Assembly: GCA_039621445.1 (NCBI GenBank)
Contig: CP154954.1
Location: 63,322,046 to 63,386,045 of the forward strand
Origin: Euglena gracilis
Taxonomy: Eukaryota > Euglenida > Euglenophyceae > Euglenales
Direction of reading: 5' to 3'
Length of the DNA: 64,000 nucleotides
Both the position numbers and the translations under genes were made by a program. The notes under the pieces are model-generated. The model worked only from the letters and a program-made list of their open reading frames with translations. It was not told the DNA's origin and ran no database searches. Below, one piece after another: positions 54,965-64,000 of the stretch (its first letter is position 1; each line of letters starts with the position of its first letter).

Positions 54965-56320
54965 CAAGTTGCAACGACGGTCAGTTCCTTTCAGAATGCC
55001 TTCATTTCAATTTTTTTTGATTTGATCAATCGATCCCCTTGAGCTGATTGAGCGATTAATCAGCCCCCCCCCCCAAATGATTGATTAATAAATTGATTAC
55101 AGCCACTCATTGTACCAGTTGACCCACCCACAGAAAACCAGTTGCCCCCCCCCCAAAAACCTTGGGTCTTCTTTTGGGATGCCCTGCTGTATCACCTGCA
55201 AGAGGAAGACACTCCAGAAACAACATTGGCTGGAGAAACAGAGTATTCGGAATGCGTTGATTTCACTGTGCTGGGGTGCTGGGCCACTTCGTGTATATCG
55301 GCAACTGGATCTCTCGCGTGGTGCTGCGGGGTACCCGCTCGCCAACCTCTGTGGCGTCGAATCTGCGGTTGCCGATTCGACGCGCCCATGAGCACGCCGT
55401 AAGGCATAAGCAAACCTCTCATCCATGTCCAGATGATCTTGAATTCACACAATGATGACTGCGATGATAGCGACTCGGACATTGTCTCAGTCATTCACTG
55501 TTTACATTTCTCCTCCATCCAGCATTCCGTTGCCATGTGCACAAGCCAGCAGCGGGCTCCGCCATCCGAAGACAAACCGGTGTCAAACCGAAGACAAACC
55601 GCAGCACGGTGAAGAGCAAAGGTGCTCCCCACTGCACATCCCTTTCAGTCCCTTGCCAGACTCCTCATCCGAAGAGTCTAGTGCGGAGGATGCCGTTTGG
55701 CGGCCCTGCACTTGCAGGGCTAGCAAAGGTGCGGGGTGCGGCTTCTCCAAACCGGGATGGGGGGGGACAAATAATGCAGAAATATGGGGTTGTGTCTCTT
55801 CCAATTGCGGCATGGAGGGAGCCACTTTTGTGCGTACTGGGTGAAGAGGGAGAGCTGTTAACCGGGCTGCCTGGCAAACCAGGCTGCGCCGGGAAGCCTA
55901 TAGCCAGAGCACTTTCACGTGCACCAATCTATCTAATAGGGAGTCATATGTTAAATCTTCTGGCAGAAGCACATACGGTGAACCACAATAATCCGAGTCC
56001 AGTGGAGAGTGTGTCCTGTGGATTGATGTGCAATTTGGGGGGGGAAGCGAAAACGGCACCTGAGGCACCAGAGTTTTCAAGAGTCTCCTGACCTCTTTGC
56101 AATAGCAAAATGGCCCTAGAAAACCACGTTTCAAGAAACATTGTCCTGCAACAGGGGAGGTGTGTTCTCTCTGTAACGCGCTTGCAATATCCTGTCATCC
56201 TTCCTAGAGCGATGATTCTGAATACGAAAATCCAGATATGCCAAGGCCCAGATGTAGCAACTACAGCCTGAACCCCTGCCAAGCCTGCCTTTGACAATTA
56301 CCCTTCCCCACTGCCGTGCC
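54965..56320 (+). other. Candidate coding fragments of unknown nature
   Basis: Plus-strand stretches rich in Ser/Asp/Cys: NDDCDDSDSDIVSVIHC (about 55448), SSSEESSAEDAVWRPCTCRA (about 55660-55720), CGFSKPGW..., and SDDSEYENPDMPRPRCS ending LNPCQACL (about 56205-56298). They look like pieces of a protein with acidic and Cys-containing parts, in separate frames. Possibly transposon remnants. Confidence 0.3.
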
Positions 56321-56368
56321 ATCAAAAACAGAACCGGTTACCTTGGGGTAAAGGGGGCGCCGTGCCTT

Positions 56369-56480
56369 GCACACACAAGGGGATTTTGTCATTTTGGGCA
56401 CACAAAACGGATTGCACACACAGGGGAATTTTGGTACAGTGTGCGTTTTGCCTGTCCCTGCCTTGCACACACAAGGGATT
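56369..56480. repeat. TTGCACACACA(A)GGGGATTTTG repeat
   Basis: Three copies here; inverted copy at 57205-57230 and another at 58478-58510. Confidence 0.8.
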
Positions 56481-56509
56481 TTGTTATTTGGGGGGGGGCA
56501 TAGCGGTGG

Positions 56510-57282
56510 ACTGGGGGGGGGTAGTGGGTAGTCGGCCGACTACCCACTTGGTCGGCCGACTAGGCCCATAGTGGGCATTTTTTTGTTTTTTTAAAAAAAA
56601 CAAAACAACGTGTTTTTTTTTAAAAAAAAAGTTAAAAAAACATCAAAAAAAACAAAAGGAAAATTTCATTGAAAAAACTCGTCATGGAACTCCCAAACCA
56701 TACTTTGAATCCTACTCAGTTCAAAAACTGCCAAAAATGGTCCAAAAACATCCAAAATGCAACAAAAATGGAATTTTATGACTTTTTCCATTTTTGTGGA
56801 AGGAAGTTTTTGGCAGAAATTACCCAGAAGTTGCCAAAAATGATTGAAAATGTTCATTCAAAAAATTTTCCATACAAAACCCAGTGGGCGTTTTTGAGTG
56901 ATGGCATAAAGTGGAGCCCCACAGTACCCCACAGTACCCACCCCCCCCACCCCACACACCCCCCCCCACCCACCCCCCCACACACACCCCCACACCCCCC
57001 CACACACCACCCACTCCCCCCCCCGCCCCCCACCCCCCCCCACCCCCCCCCCACACACCCCCCCACACCCCCCCACACTCATGTTGACTGTGCGCAACTG
57101 TTCGGGTGTCATTTTTTTGACTTACTCGGCCTTCGGCCTCGTCGCGCCGCGGCCCGGGGGGGGGCTCACCCCCCCCCCGGACCCCCCAGAACCAAAATAA
57201 CATCATCCCCTTGTGTGTGCAAGGCAAGGGAAAGGAAATCCACTTTCCTCAGATTTGGCACCCCCTCACACCCCCACCCCCC

Positions 57283-57315
<33 letters not shown>

Positions 57316-57560
57316 ACCCCCCCCCACACATACCCCCCCACAGTACCCCACACTTAAGTGTGGGGGCTCCACTTTATGCCATATGTGGCGTTTTTTGTGT
57401 TTTTTTTAAAAAAACATTGTTAGAATTAAAAAAAACAAAAAAACAACGTCAAAAAAAAACAGGCCGGCCCACTATGACCAGGCCTAGTCGGTAGCAAATC
57501 GGCGAGACGGGGTGGGGGGGCGGAGCGGGTAGTCGGCCGACTGGTCGGCGAAATACCCAC
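56510..57560. mobile_element. Related palindrome-family element with C-tract core
   Basis: Left GTAGTGGGTAGTCGGCCGACTA and GCCCATAGTGGGC; right GGCCCACTATGACCAGGCC. Poly-A/T arms (56580-56660, 57390-57460) and TGGCATAAAGTGGAGCCCC (56903, inverted at 57363) nest inside. Same end family as 51832-54761. Confidence 0.6.
56938..57345. repeat. C-rich homopolymer/CA tracts
   Basis: Runs of 8-32 C with ACAC interruptions (longest about 57283-57314). Confidence 0.9.
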
Positions 57561-58440
57561 TCTAATGCACTAACGGGTCAAAACCGCTGACTTTTAAGCC
57601 CCCCCCCCCCACATGAAGAAAATACTATGCAACCCCCCCCCCCTTATTGTCCCCCCCTTATTGTCCCTCGGCCCCAGCCGGCGGGGGGTTTTTTTGGCTC
57701 GGCCAATGGAATTCCTTTGGTACGGTCTTATTGTCCCCCCCTTATTGTCCGGTCGGGCCTCCCGGGGGGAGGTCGGTGGGACAATAAGGGGGGGGGGGGT
57801 GGTAGTCGGTGGCTAGTCGGTGGTCAAAAAAATGGTCTGTGGCGGGCCCAAATCACCCGGAAATGGTCCGGAGGGTCCAAATAAGTGCCTTACACCCCTT
57901 CCTATCCCAGCCGGCAGCCCCGGCCCCGCCCCCTACCCACCCCAGCTGGCAGCCCTGGCCCCGCCCCCTACCTACCCCAGCCAGCAGCCCCGGCCCCGCC
58001 GCCACAAATTCTCATCCGGGCCCCGGGTAGGCCCCTTGGAGGCAGGGCCACAGCGGCCCTGTCGACCTTGGGCATTGCAGGAATGTGGGGCGCTGCTAAT
58101 CCTAATCCTAATCCCTCAAATAACAAAATCCCTTCTATGTTGGCAACATATGCTTGGAGGGCCGAGTCCTTTTTGTGCGAGGTACTCTTTTCTGATGATT
58201 TTGGGGCCATTATATTGAAAATCCAATGGGCAGAGGTGTTTTTTTTTGCCAAAAGTGGCGCAAAATGGACATTTCCCCCCAAGTTTTTGCATATTCACCC
58301 AGGGGTTCTGGAGCCATTTGGGTGGGTTTTGACTGGTTTTGAGGTGATTTGGACAAAAGTCTTTTTCAGGGGGGGGGGGCTTCAGAAGGAAGTCGGCAAT
58401 ACCGACCCGTTAGCACATTAGAGTGGGTGGTGGGCAAGAC
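57484..58440. mobile_element. Short palindrome-family element, 0.96 kb
   Basis: Arms AGTCGGTAGCAAATCGGCGA...CCCACTCTAATGCACTAACGG (57484-57600) and CCGTTAGCACATTAGAGTGGG (58370-58440) are inverted relatives of the 51832 element. No ORF kept; deletion derivative. Confidence 0.65.
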
Positions 58441-59002
58441 TACATTCATTACGAAGCGCGACTCGGCCATCCTTACCTTGCACACACAAGGGGATTTTGT
58501 TATTTTGGGCGAGGGGGGGTCTGGGGGGGGGCGGCCGCCCCCCCCCCGGAGGCGGCCGTAGGCATTGGGGTAGAAACTGGGGGGGCAGGGGGGGCGGCCG
58601 CCCCCCCCGAGATTTTTTCGCCCCCCCTGAGATTTTTTTGACTCAAATTTTTCTCGCCCCCCCCCCGAAAAAAAGTTACCCCCGAAAAAAATTTTGTAGG
58701 TTGTGAAAAAATTCTTTCAGATTAAGAACCCAATTTTTCATTGAACTTTCAGGTGTTTTTGCTATTGGACATCGCTACCATCTCGCCGCCCTTCGGGCGG
58801 CCAAACAATCCCAAAACTCATGGGTTGGAGGGGAAATGAGTCTTCGTTTTTTCAATTTGGGGTTGTTGTTTGTGAATATCTCCACCGCCGTCTCGCCGTC
58901 CTTTGGTGGAAACAAGAAACACATGTATCTTGACTAGGCTTCTAACGTTCAATATTTTAAAAACGTGTTCAGCCCGCCAAATGCCTGCCCTGAAATTCGT
59001 GG

Positions 59003-59100
59003 TCATGAACACGTTTTCAATGAGGGCATTTGTGGCAATGACACGTTTTCCATTAAGGCATCTGTGTTCAGGCACGTTTTCCATTAGGGCATCTGTGGCA
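59003..59100. repeat. 32-bp minisatellite, left block
   Basis: Units of the form ACACGTTTTC(A/C)AT(T/G)A(A/G)GGCAT.TGTG.... Same orientation as the block at 59988-60128. Confidence 0.85.
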
Positions 59101-59467
59101 ACCCCGAGCAAGAAGCAAAAATCGCTGTCATGAAAAATCGGCGTGCGGTTGAGAGGCCGGGTGGTCCTCAACGGGTGAGGCGGGTCGGGGGCACTCTACA
59201 ACACAACAGAAGGCTAGGTTGCCTTGGAGCACAACAACAGGGAGTGGCGGACATCACGGCACACGACACGCTTTACACAAAGAAACCGTGTTTGGGCCGA
59301 TTTCGAGACTTTAGAAGTCTTAAATCTTCGCCCAAAACACGGTTTCAAACAAGAACAGTGTTTTGGGCCAAGGTTTTAGGGGGGCCCAGGGGCAACCGCG
59401 GCGCCGAAGGCGCCGCGGTCCCCGCCCCTAGGCTCCCCCTAACTCTTGGCCCAAACACAGTTCTTGA

Positions 59468-59648
59468 CACAAAAGAGCCATACTTTGGTGGCTCTTTTGC
59501 CAAATCTTGGCAATGAAAATGATATGCCAATCCGCAGGCGTCACAGACAACTTTGTTCAGCTCCACACAATTTGGATTTTTGGGAATGGCAACACCACAA
59601 AAACCACATTTCTCGTGTTTTATTGGCAGTCGGGACACAGCACGAGGC
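59468..59648 (-). pseudogene. PHD-like zinc-finger fragment after ORF copy C
   Basis: Encodes KHEKCGFCGVAIPKNP then CVELNKVVCDACGLAYHFHC and QDLAKEP. Cys/His spacing C-x2-C...C...C-x2-C...H-x-H/C resembles a PHD or related treble-clef finger. In a different frame from the upstream fragment, so joined by an intron or disabled by a frameshift. Confidence 0.55.
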
Positions 59649-59649
59649 A

Positions 59650-59948
59650 CAGGGGGTTGGTCAGGGTACCACACATTGCTCGATGACGCTCGCCTCATCG
59701 AACAACAGGCTGGGTTCCAGCTCCCATCCCGTCCAGGCAACAAAGAAAGCATCCAGCTCAGGATAACAGGCTTGCCGATGTTGACACAGTTTGGCGAACT
59801 CCAAACGGTTGGCAACAGCAGCAAGCTCTGCACCTACGGAGCCGGACTTTTTCTGTGTTGCCCTGTGCCAGCAAGGTGCCATGAAGGGGGTCCGTCCTAG
59901 GGGAGGTGGCAAAAGACCATTCACAAAGTTTGCCGTGCGTTTGGCCAT
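59650..59948 (-). pseudogene. ELDAFF family copy C, frameshifted
   Basis: ATG at 59948: MAKRTANFVNGLLPPPL. The segment matching copy B DPLHGNLLAE (here DPLHGTLLAQ) is in another frame, so a frameshift is present. It resumes with YPELDAFFVAWTGWELEPS. Stop soon after. Confidence 0.6.
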
Positions 59949-59987
59949 GCTGGGAGGGCTGCGGAAAAAAGAAAAAAAATGGGGGGG

Positions 59988-60128
59988 GTGACACGTTTTC
60001 AATGAGGGCATTTGTGGCAATGACACGTTTTCCATTAAGGCATCTGTGTTCAGGCACGTTTTCAATGAGGGCATTTGTGGCAATGACACGTTTTCCATTA
60101 AGGCATTTGTGTTCAGGCACGTTTTCCA
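59988..60128. repeat. 32-bp minisatellite, right block
   Basis: About four units; the last is interrupted at TTAA by the 60133 MITE. Confidence 0.85.
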
Positions 60129-60132
60129 TTAA

Positions 60133-60819
60133 ACCCCCCCCCAAATATAAGACACCGGTGTCTTATATTTGGGTGTCGACCAATTTCGCCAAAGGGTGTC
60201 TTATATTTGGGGGGTGTCTTATATTTGGGTCTCAGGCGGATGACTGAGGGGTGTCTTATATTTGGACACTTTTCCAGCAAGTATGTTGTTGTGCTAATGT
60301 CCTTGTACCTTCATATATAGGGTTTTCTTCATGTCTGACGGGTCGTCTTCCGACGCTTTGGAGAGTGTGTGTATGCTGAGAGTGACCAATCTGCAAGTGG
60401 TGATGAACTTGGCACAACGGACTGCCTCATTTTCTAGAAATTGGAAAATAGGAACACTGGCACCTTTGTCTGAACGTCATCCATCACCACTTGCGGATTG
60501 GTCGCCTTCTTGCTGTTCAAAATAATAGATTCTCAACCTTGATTTGCTACACCCAAAAAGCAGTTGCTTCACCCAAAAGCAGTAGACTGGACGTGCATTG
60601 GTGGTTTTCATCGCGCTTTGAGACTTGCTGCTCCACACTCACCGTGGAAGGCCTTTCATGGGGGGTGTCTTATATTTGGAGAAGTAGGTGCCGGCCCAGG
60701 GGTGTCTTATATTTGGGGGGGTGTCTTATATTTGGGTGTCGGCCCGAAAATCCCCAAAGGGTGTCTTATCTTTGGGGGGTGTCTTATAGTGAGGGGTGTC
60801 TTATATTTGGGGGGGGGGT
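60133..60819. mobile_element. TTAA-flanked MITE (piggyBac-like target), 687 bp
   Basis: Flanked by TTAA at 60129-60132 and 60820-60823. Ends ACCCCCCCCCAAATATAAG and the inverted counterpart. GTGTCTTATATTTGG recurs several times at both ends as subterminal repeats. The surrounding sequence, TTTTCCA-TTAA-GGC, is the minisatellite unit found uninterrupted at 59046-59062 and 60029-60045, which supports insertion at TTAA. Confidence 0.88.
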
Positions 60820-61196
60820 TTAAGGCGCCGTTTTTGGGGTCCGAATTTCACAAATTCGCGTTTTTGACCCCTGGCGTGAATCATGACCACGAATTTCAGG
60901 GCAGGCATTTGGCGGGCTCTGAACACGTTTTTAAACAAATTGTGGCTGAGCCCAGATTTCAGCCTGTAACCGTGTTTAGAGGCCCGGCGCCTACCCTGTA
61001 TTTCGTGGCTATGAAGACGGAAAACAGGGCATATTTTCTTAACCCGGCAATATGCCCTGTTTTTCGTGGTAAGGTGAACACAAAAAACAGGGCATATTGC
61101 CATGTTCAGGGTTTTCTCCCAAAATTTAAGACCTTTCAAACAAAGAACAGAATTAGTCTCCATCACCCTGAAAACATAATTATTGGAATTTGCTTG

Positions 61197-61511
61197 CCCA
61201 TCAAAGAACAATGCAGGATCAAGCTCCCAAGCTGCCCAAGCACAAAGGAAAGCATCTAGTTCGTCATAGACAGCGCAAAGCGCATTGCAGACGTCCTCGA
61301 ATTCAAGGAGGTGTGCCAATGCGGATTGCTCTGTCCCTTCTGAACCGGATGCTTTCTTTTTGGTAGCCTCCGCCAGAAGGTTACCATGCAAGGGGTCAAC
61401 AGCAGGGTTCTTTCTTTTATCCCAACCCTGCTTAATTGTGGCCAAAAATTCAGGAACTTTTGGGGGTTGTGGCAACATTCGGTCCATGGTGTTGGCAGCT
61501 TTCTTTGCCAT
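61197..61511 (-). CDS. ELDAFF family copy B, about 105 residues, best preserved
   Basis: ATG at 61511: MAKKAANTMDRMLPQPPKV, PEFLATIKQGWDKRK, AVDPLHGNLLAEATKKK, LLEFEDVCNALCAVYDELD, AFLCAWAAWELDPALFFDG. The frame stays open into the repeat arm. Copies A and C share PPKV.EFL, DPL.G.L, EF..C and ELDAFF.AW.WELEP. Unknown function; presumably an element protein. Full length unclear. Confidence 0.5.
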
Positions 61512-61757
61512 TTTTCAAAAACAGACTGAGGAAGAACGCAATGAGAATAAATAAATACAGTGTGGCTAAAAATTACGGAAAACAAAAATTACGGCAAAAA
61601 AATATTACGAGAAAAAATTTTTTGGCAAAATTTTTATTTTGGAAAAATTAATTTTGGCAAAATCTGGTTTTTTCCTAAAAAATTTCTTTCTTCCCTCTGC
61701 TTATTAAAAGAAGTAAGTTTTAGTTTTCCTTTTTCTCCTCTTTAGCCATGAATTCAC

Positions 61758-62054
61758 ATGCCGTCGCTGGATGAGGTTGCATCTTCCAAGGCAAAACCTC
61801 ATGTTTGGACAGACGGTTACACAAAAACCGTCACAGATTGGGCACGCCAACGTGGGATTCGAGGAGCTATTGATCGCCACGCCAAGAGTGAGTTCAAAGG
61901 GGTTATTCTTCCTTGGGGTACAGTTAATCGCTGCTTGAAATTTTGGAGGGACAATGGTTCATATTACGCACACGAAAAACGTGGCCGCAAGCGCATTCTG
62001 ACAGATTCCGAAATGGCTGAGGTGCAAGATGTTTCTCTATGTATTTTTCATTGA
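61758..62054 (+). CDS. Helix-turn-helix-like N-terminal domain in the Tc1-like element
   Basis: 98 residues: YTKTVTDWARQRGIRGAID, ILPWGTVNRCLKFWRDNGS, YYAHEKRGRKRILTDSEMA. Resembles Tc1-type DNA-binding domains ending in a GRKR linker. The catalytic domain is missing. Confidence 0.55.
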   Translation: MPSLDEVASSKAKPHVWTDGYTKTVTDWARQRGIRGAIDRHAKSEFKGVILPWGTVNRCLKFWRDNGSYYAHEKRGRKRILTDSEMAEVQDVSLCIFH

Positions 62055-62088
62055 ATGTGCTGTGACAGCGGAGTTTTTTTTTACTTGC

Positions 62089-62250
62089 TTAAGAACCGCC
62101 CTGCCTCAAAGCATCCCCTCGTGCTGAGCCCACACATCCTTGTGAATGTAGCACACAAACAGCCCGTAAATGCGTTCGCTGTGACGAGTTTGTGTGTGAC
62201 GGTTGTTTTGCTGACCACGAAGACACAGTGCGTCCTCGTTGGCTCTGAGG
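62089..62250 (+). pseudogene. Cys-rich zinc-binding tail in the Tc1-like element
   Basis: Frame reading EPTHPCECSTQTARKCVRC then DEFVCDGCFADHED and a stop after VRPRWL. Pattern C-x-C-x7-C-x2-C-x4-C-x2-C-x3-H suggests a metal site. It may be a second exon of the preceding ORF, but phase does not match the obvious donor. Confidence 0.4.
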
Positions 62251-62696
62251 AGTCAAAGCATGGCCGTCCCAGCATTGTGCTTGCGGCTTCCCAAGAGGGC
62301 GTCGGAAACCGACGGAGTGAGAAAATTACGAGAAAAGAAATTATGGCAAAAATTGGGTATTTTGCCAAATTTTCTGTCTTCCGTAATTTTTAGCCGCACT
62401 GTAAAGCAAATGGCACAAGAACATTTTCCAGGACGCCGTGGCCATGGTTTGGGGGATTGGGACATCATTTTCATTCACTGGTTCCTTACCACGAAAAACA
62501 GGGCATCTTTTGTTAACCCGGAAATATGCCCTGTTTTTAGTGGTAAGGTGAACACGAAAAACAGGGCATATTGCCGTGTTTAGGAATTTTCCAGGAAAAT
62601 CAACAAAAAAGTGCCCGAAACCATGGCGTGAAGCATACCCACGAAATACAGGGCAGGCGCCGGGCCTCTCTAAACACGGTTACAAAAAAATTGTGG

Positions 62697-62785
62697 GCCA
62701 TAACCCGTATTCAGGGCGTATTCAGGGGTCAAGGGCGCCTTCGGCGCCCTTGACCCGTTATACGGCCTGAATACGGGTTATGCCC
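62697..62785. repeat. Hairpin around GGCGCCTTCGGCGCC
   Basis: ATAACCCGTATTCAGG ... GGGTCAAGGGCGCC and its complement; arms about 40 bp. A second hairpin, GGGGCCCCCTTCGGGGGCCC, follows at 62812-62836. Confidence 0.88.
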
Positions 62786-62888
62786 ACGATTTTTATATAG
62801 AAAACGTGTTCAGGGGGCCCCCTTCGGGGGCCCCCTGGCTGAACACGTTTTCAGGCTGAAATCTGGGCTCAGCCACAATTTGTATGTA

Positions 62889-64000
62889 AAAAGAGCAAAC
62901 CAGTTCTTTTGACAAGTTTTGCTCTTTTTTGGGAGGAATATTTTTGGGAAATTGCACCACCGTCCAGCCGCCCTTTGGGCGGCAATAGATTTTTTTGTTC
63001 CATACAAAATGGCCCAGAGGGGGCGGGTGCTTAGGAGGCAACCTCTTTTTTCGCATTTTGCACTTGTTTGAAATCCCAAAACACAAAAGGCAACACCGTC
63101 TTGCCGCCCGTTGGCAGCTTGAAAGCTTTCAATCAAATTGTGATGGTGTCAAAAAATTGGCACATTTTCTTTGTCATGTTCAATGCCTTCTTTCAAAAAA
63201 AGTGCTACCGTCTCGCCGCCCTTCGGGCGGCAAAAAGAAAACAACACATACAAACAACATTGGTAACAGGGGTTTTTTCAGTCGTGGACCCCGGGGGGGG
63301 GGAGGGGCGGTAGGGTGGGTGGGTCCGGCCGAGCCCCCCCCGGGGGGGGTCACCCCAGGGGGGAGTGGGATATACTTTTCGGTGCCGAAAACTTTTGAAA
63401 AAATGCTATTTTTGGAATTTTTTTGTTTATGGCCGGTGCTAACTTCGCTTCTGGCCCAGGTTCTCGCCCCCCCCGAGAAAAAATTGTTTCTACACCGATG
63501 GCCGTAGGCCGACCAAGTTCGAGCATCGGGGTGGCCATCCTTGCCTTGCACACTGCAAATTAGCCCCCGAATGGGGGTTTTGGGCATTTGGGTGGGTTTT
63601 GAGTCATTTTCTTTCATATTTGAATGAAAAAATTTTGGAGGGGGGGACTTAAAAATTTTTAGAGGGGGGTGGACTTAAAATTGGTGGTCGGCCCGACCAC
63701 CAATGGTCGCTAGCCATGGTCGCTAGCGACTGGTCGCTAACGACCGCAAACCCCCCAAAAATAAGACCCCCCTGCCGATTTTCTGCTGAAATCCAAAAAA
63801 CTCGACCCCCCCAAAAGACCCCCCAAAAAGGTCCCCCAAAATACCACTCCCCCCCTTATTTGACCAGGTTTTGAACAGTGCTAAGCTCAAAATGGGACAT
63901 GCGTCACATGATGTGATGGAAGGCCGAAAAGACCAACATTGCAAAGCATTCGCGTAATTTGTTCGTGCAATTTATAATTTACAAATTACACTCTTAGGTG
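62889..64000. other. Right end without recognised genes
   Basis: Repeats of the form ACCGTCTCGCCGCCCTTCGGGCGGC at 62960, 63095 and 63205 (also 58778), a CTTCGCTTCTGGCCCAGG copy at 63438, and a GGTGGTCGGCCCGACCACC/GTCGCTAGC palindrome at 63680-63745 resembling the 51832 element ends. No exon recognised. Confidence 0.5.

Larger units (their letters stand above)
58958..60926. mobile_element. Element bounded by a 45-bp inverted repeat
   Basis: GCCCGCCAAATGCCTGCCC and flanking bases at 58958-59003 are repeated inverted at 60880-60926. Between lie two blocks of a 32-bp minisatellite, ORF copy C and the TTAA MITE. Confidence 0.6.
61558..62401 (+). mobile_element. Tc1/mariner-like element, 844 bp, TA duplication
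   Basis: Inverted ends CAGTGTGGCTAAAAATTACG and (inward) CAGTGCGGCTAAAAATTACG, flanked by TA at 61556-61557 and 62402-62403. CAGTG ends and TA target are typical of Tc1/mariner. Repeated ATTACGG-type words near both ends. Too short for a full DDE transposase. Confidence 0.9.
60918..62888. mobile_element. Palindrome-rich element with ORF copy B, split by a Tc1-like insertion
   Basis: CAAATTGTGGCTGAGCCCAG at 60938-60957 is inverted at 62859-62878. A second pair, GTAACCGTGTTTAGAGGCCC (60969) and its inverse (62655-62685), lies inside, as do AACAGGGCATATTGCC palindromes (61035-61115, 62490-62582). Carries ORF copy B and the 61558-62401 insertion. Confidence 0.7.

Overview
This is nuclear DNA of an intron-rich microbial eukaryote. 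There are no operons, ribosome binding sites or long uninterrupted genes. Coding sequence is cut into short exons (32-181 bp) separated by introns of roughly 0.2-3 kb, and the introns are full of microsatellites, G/C homopolymer runs, GGCGCC-type palindromes and small transposons. The species cannot be fixed from sequence alone. A unicellular alga or similar protist is a reasonable guess, but only a guess.

All recognised host exons lie on the minus strand and form two neighbouring genes in the same direction. From right to left: (1) a BRCA1/BARD1-type gene. Its well-supported part is a tandem BRCT region in seven consecutive exons (32381 down to a TAG at 28239). Half of a RING finger lies at 49613-49526, and several weaker exons lie between. 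(2) About 1 kb downstream, a USP25/USP28-type deubiquitinase starts at 27202 and is followed through 24 exons to at least 4193. It has a UBA domain, two ubiquitin-interacting motifs and a USP catalytic domain with Cys, His and Asn-Asp boxes, then the family's C-terminal helical region. Exon phases agree at almost every junction, which is strong internal support. Both families belong to ubiquitin signalling, and in animals to the DNA-damage response, so the pair may be functionally linked. That link is inference.

Region by region: 1-4192 is mostly microsatellite. 4193-27202 is the deubiquitinase, with an unrelated plus-strand ORF at 6146-6565 in one of its introns. 28239-33193 is the BRCT gene core. 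33-50 kb is long introns with sparse candidate exons and several transposons. 50-64 kb holds no recognised host gene; it is a bed of nested DNA transposons and large inverted repeats carrying decayed ORFs of an unrecognised family.

The most notable findings are transposons whose boundaries can be read directly: hAT-like elements with 8-bp duplications (including one inside another, and one whose uninterrupted target survives nearby), TTAA-flanked elements with C-tract ends, a Tc1/mariner-like element with TA duplication, and a palindrome-rich element family with inverted repeats of about 180 bp. Splice donors in both genes are strongly biased to GTGTG, and several microsatellites start at or near donors.
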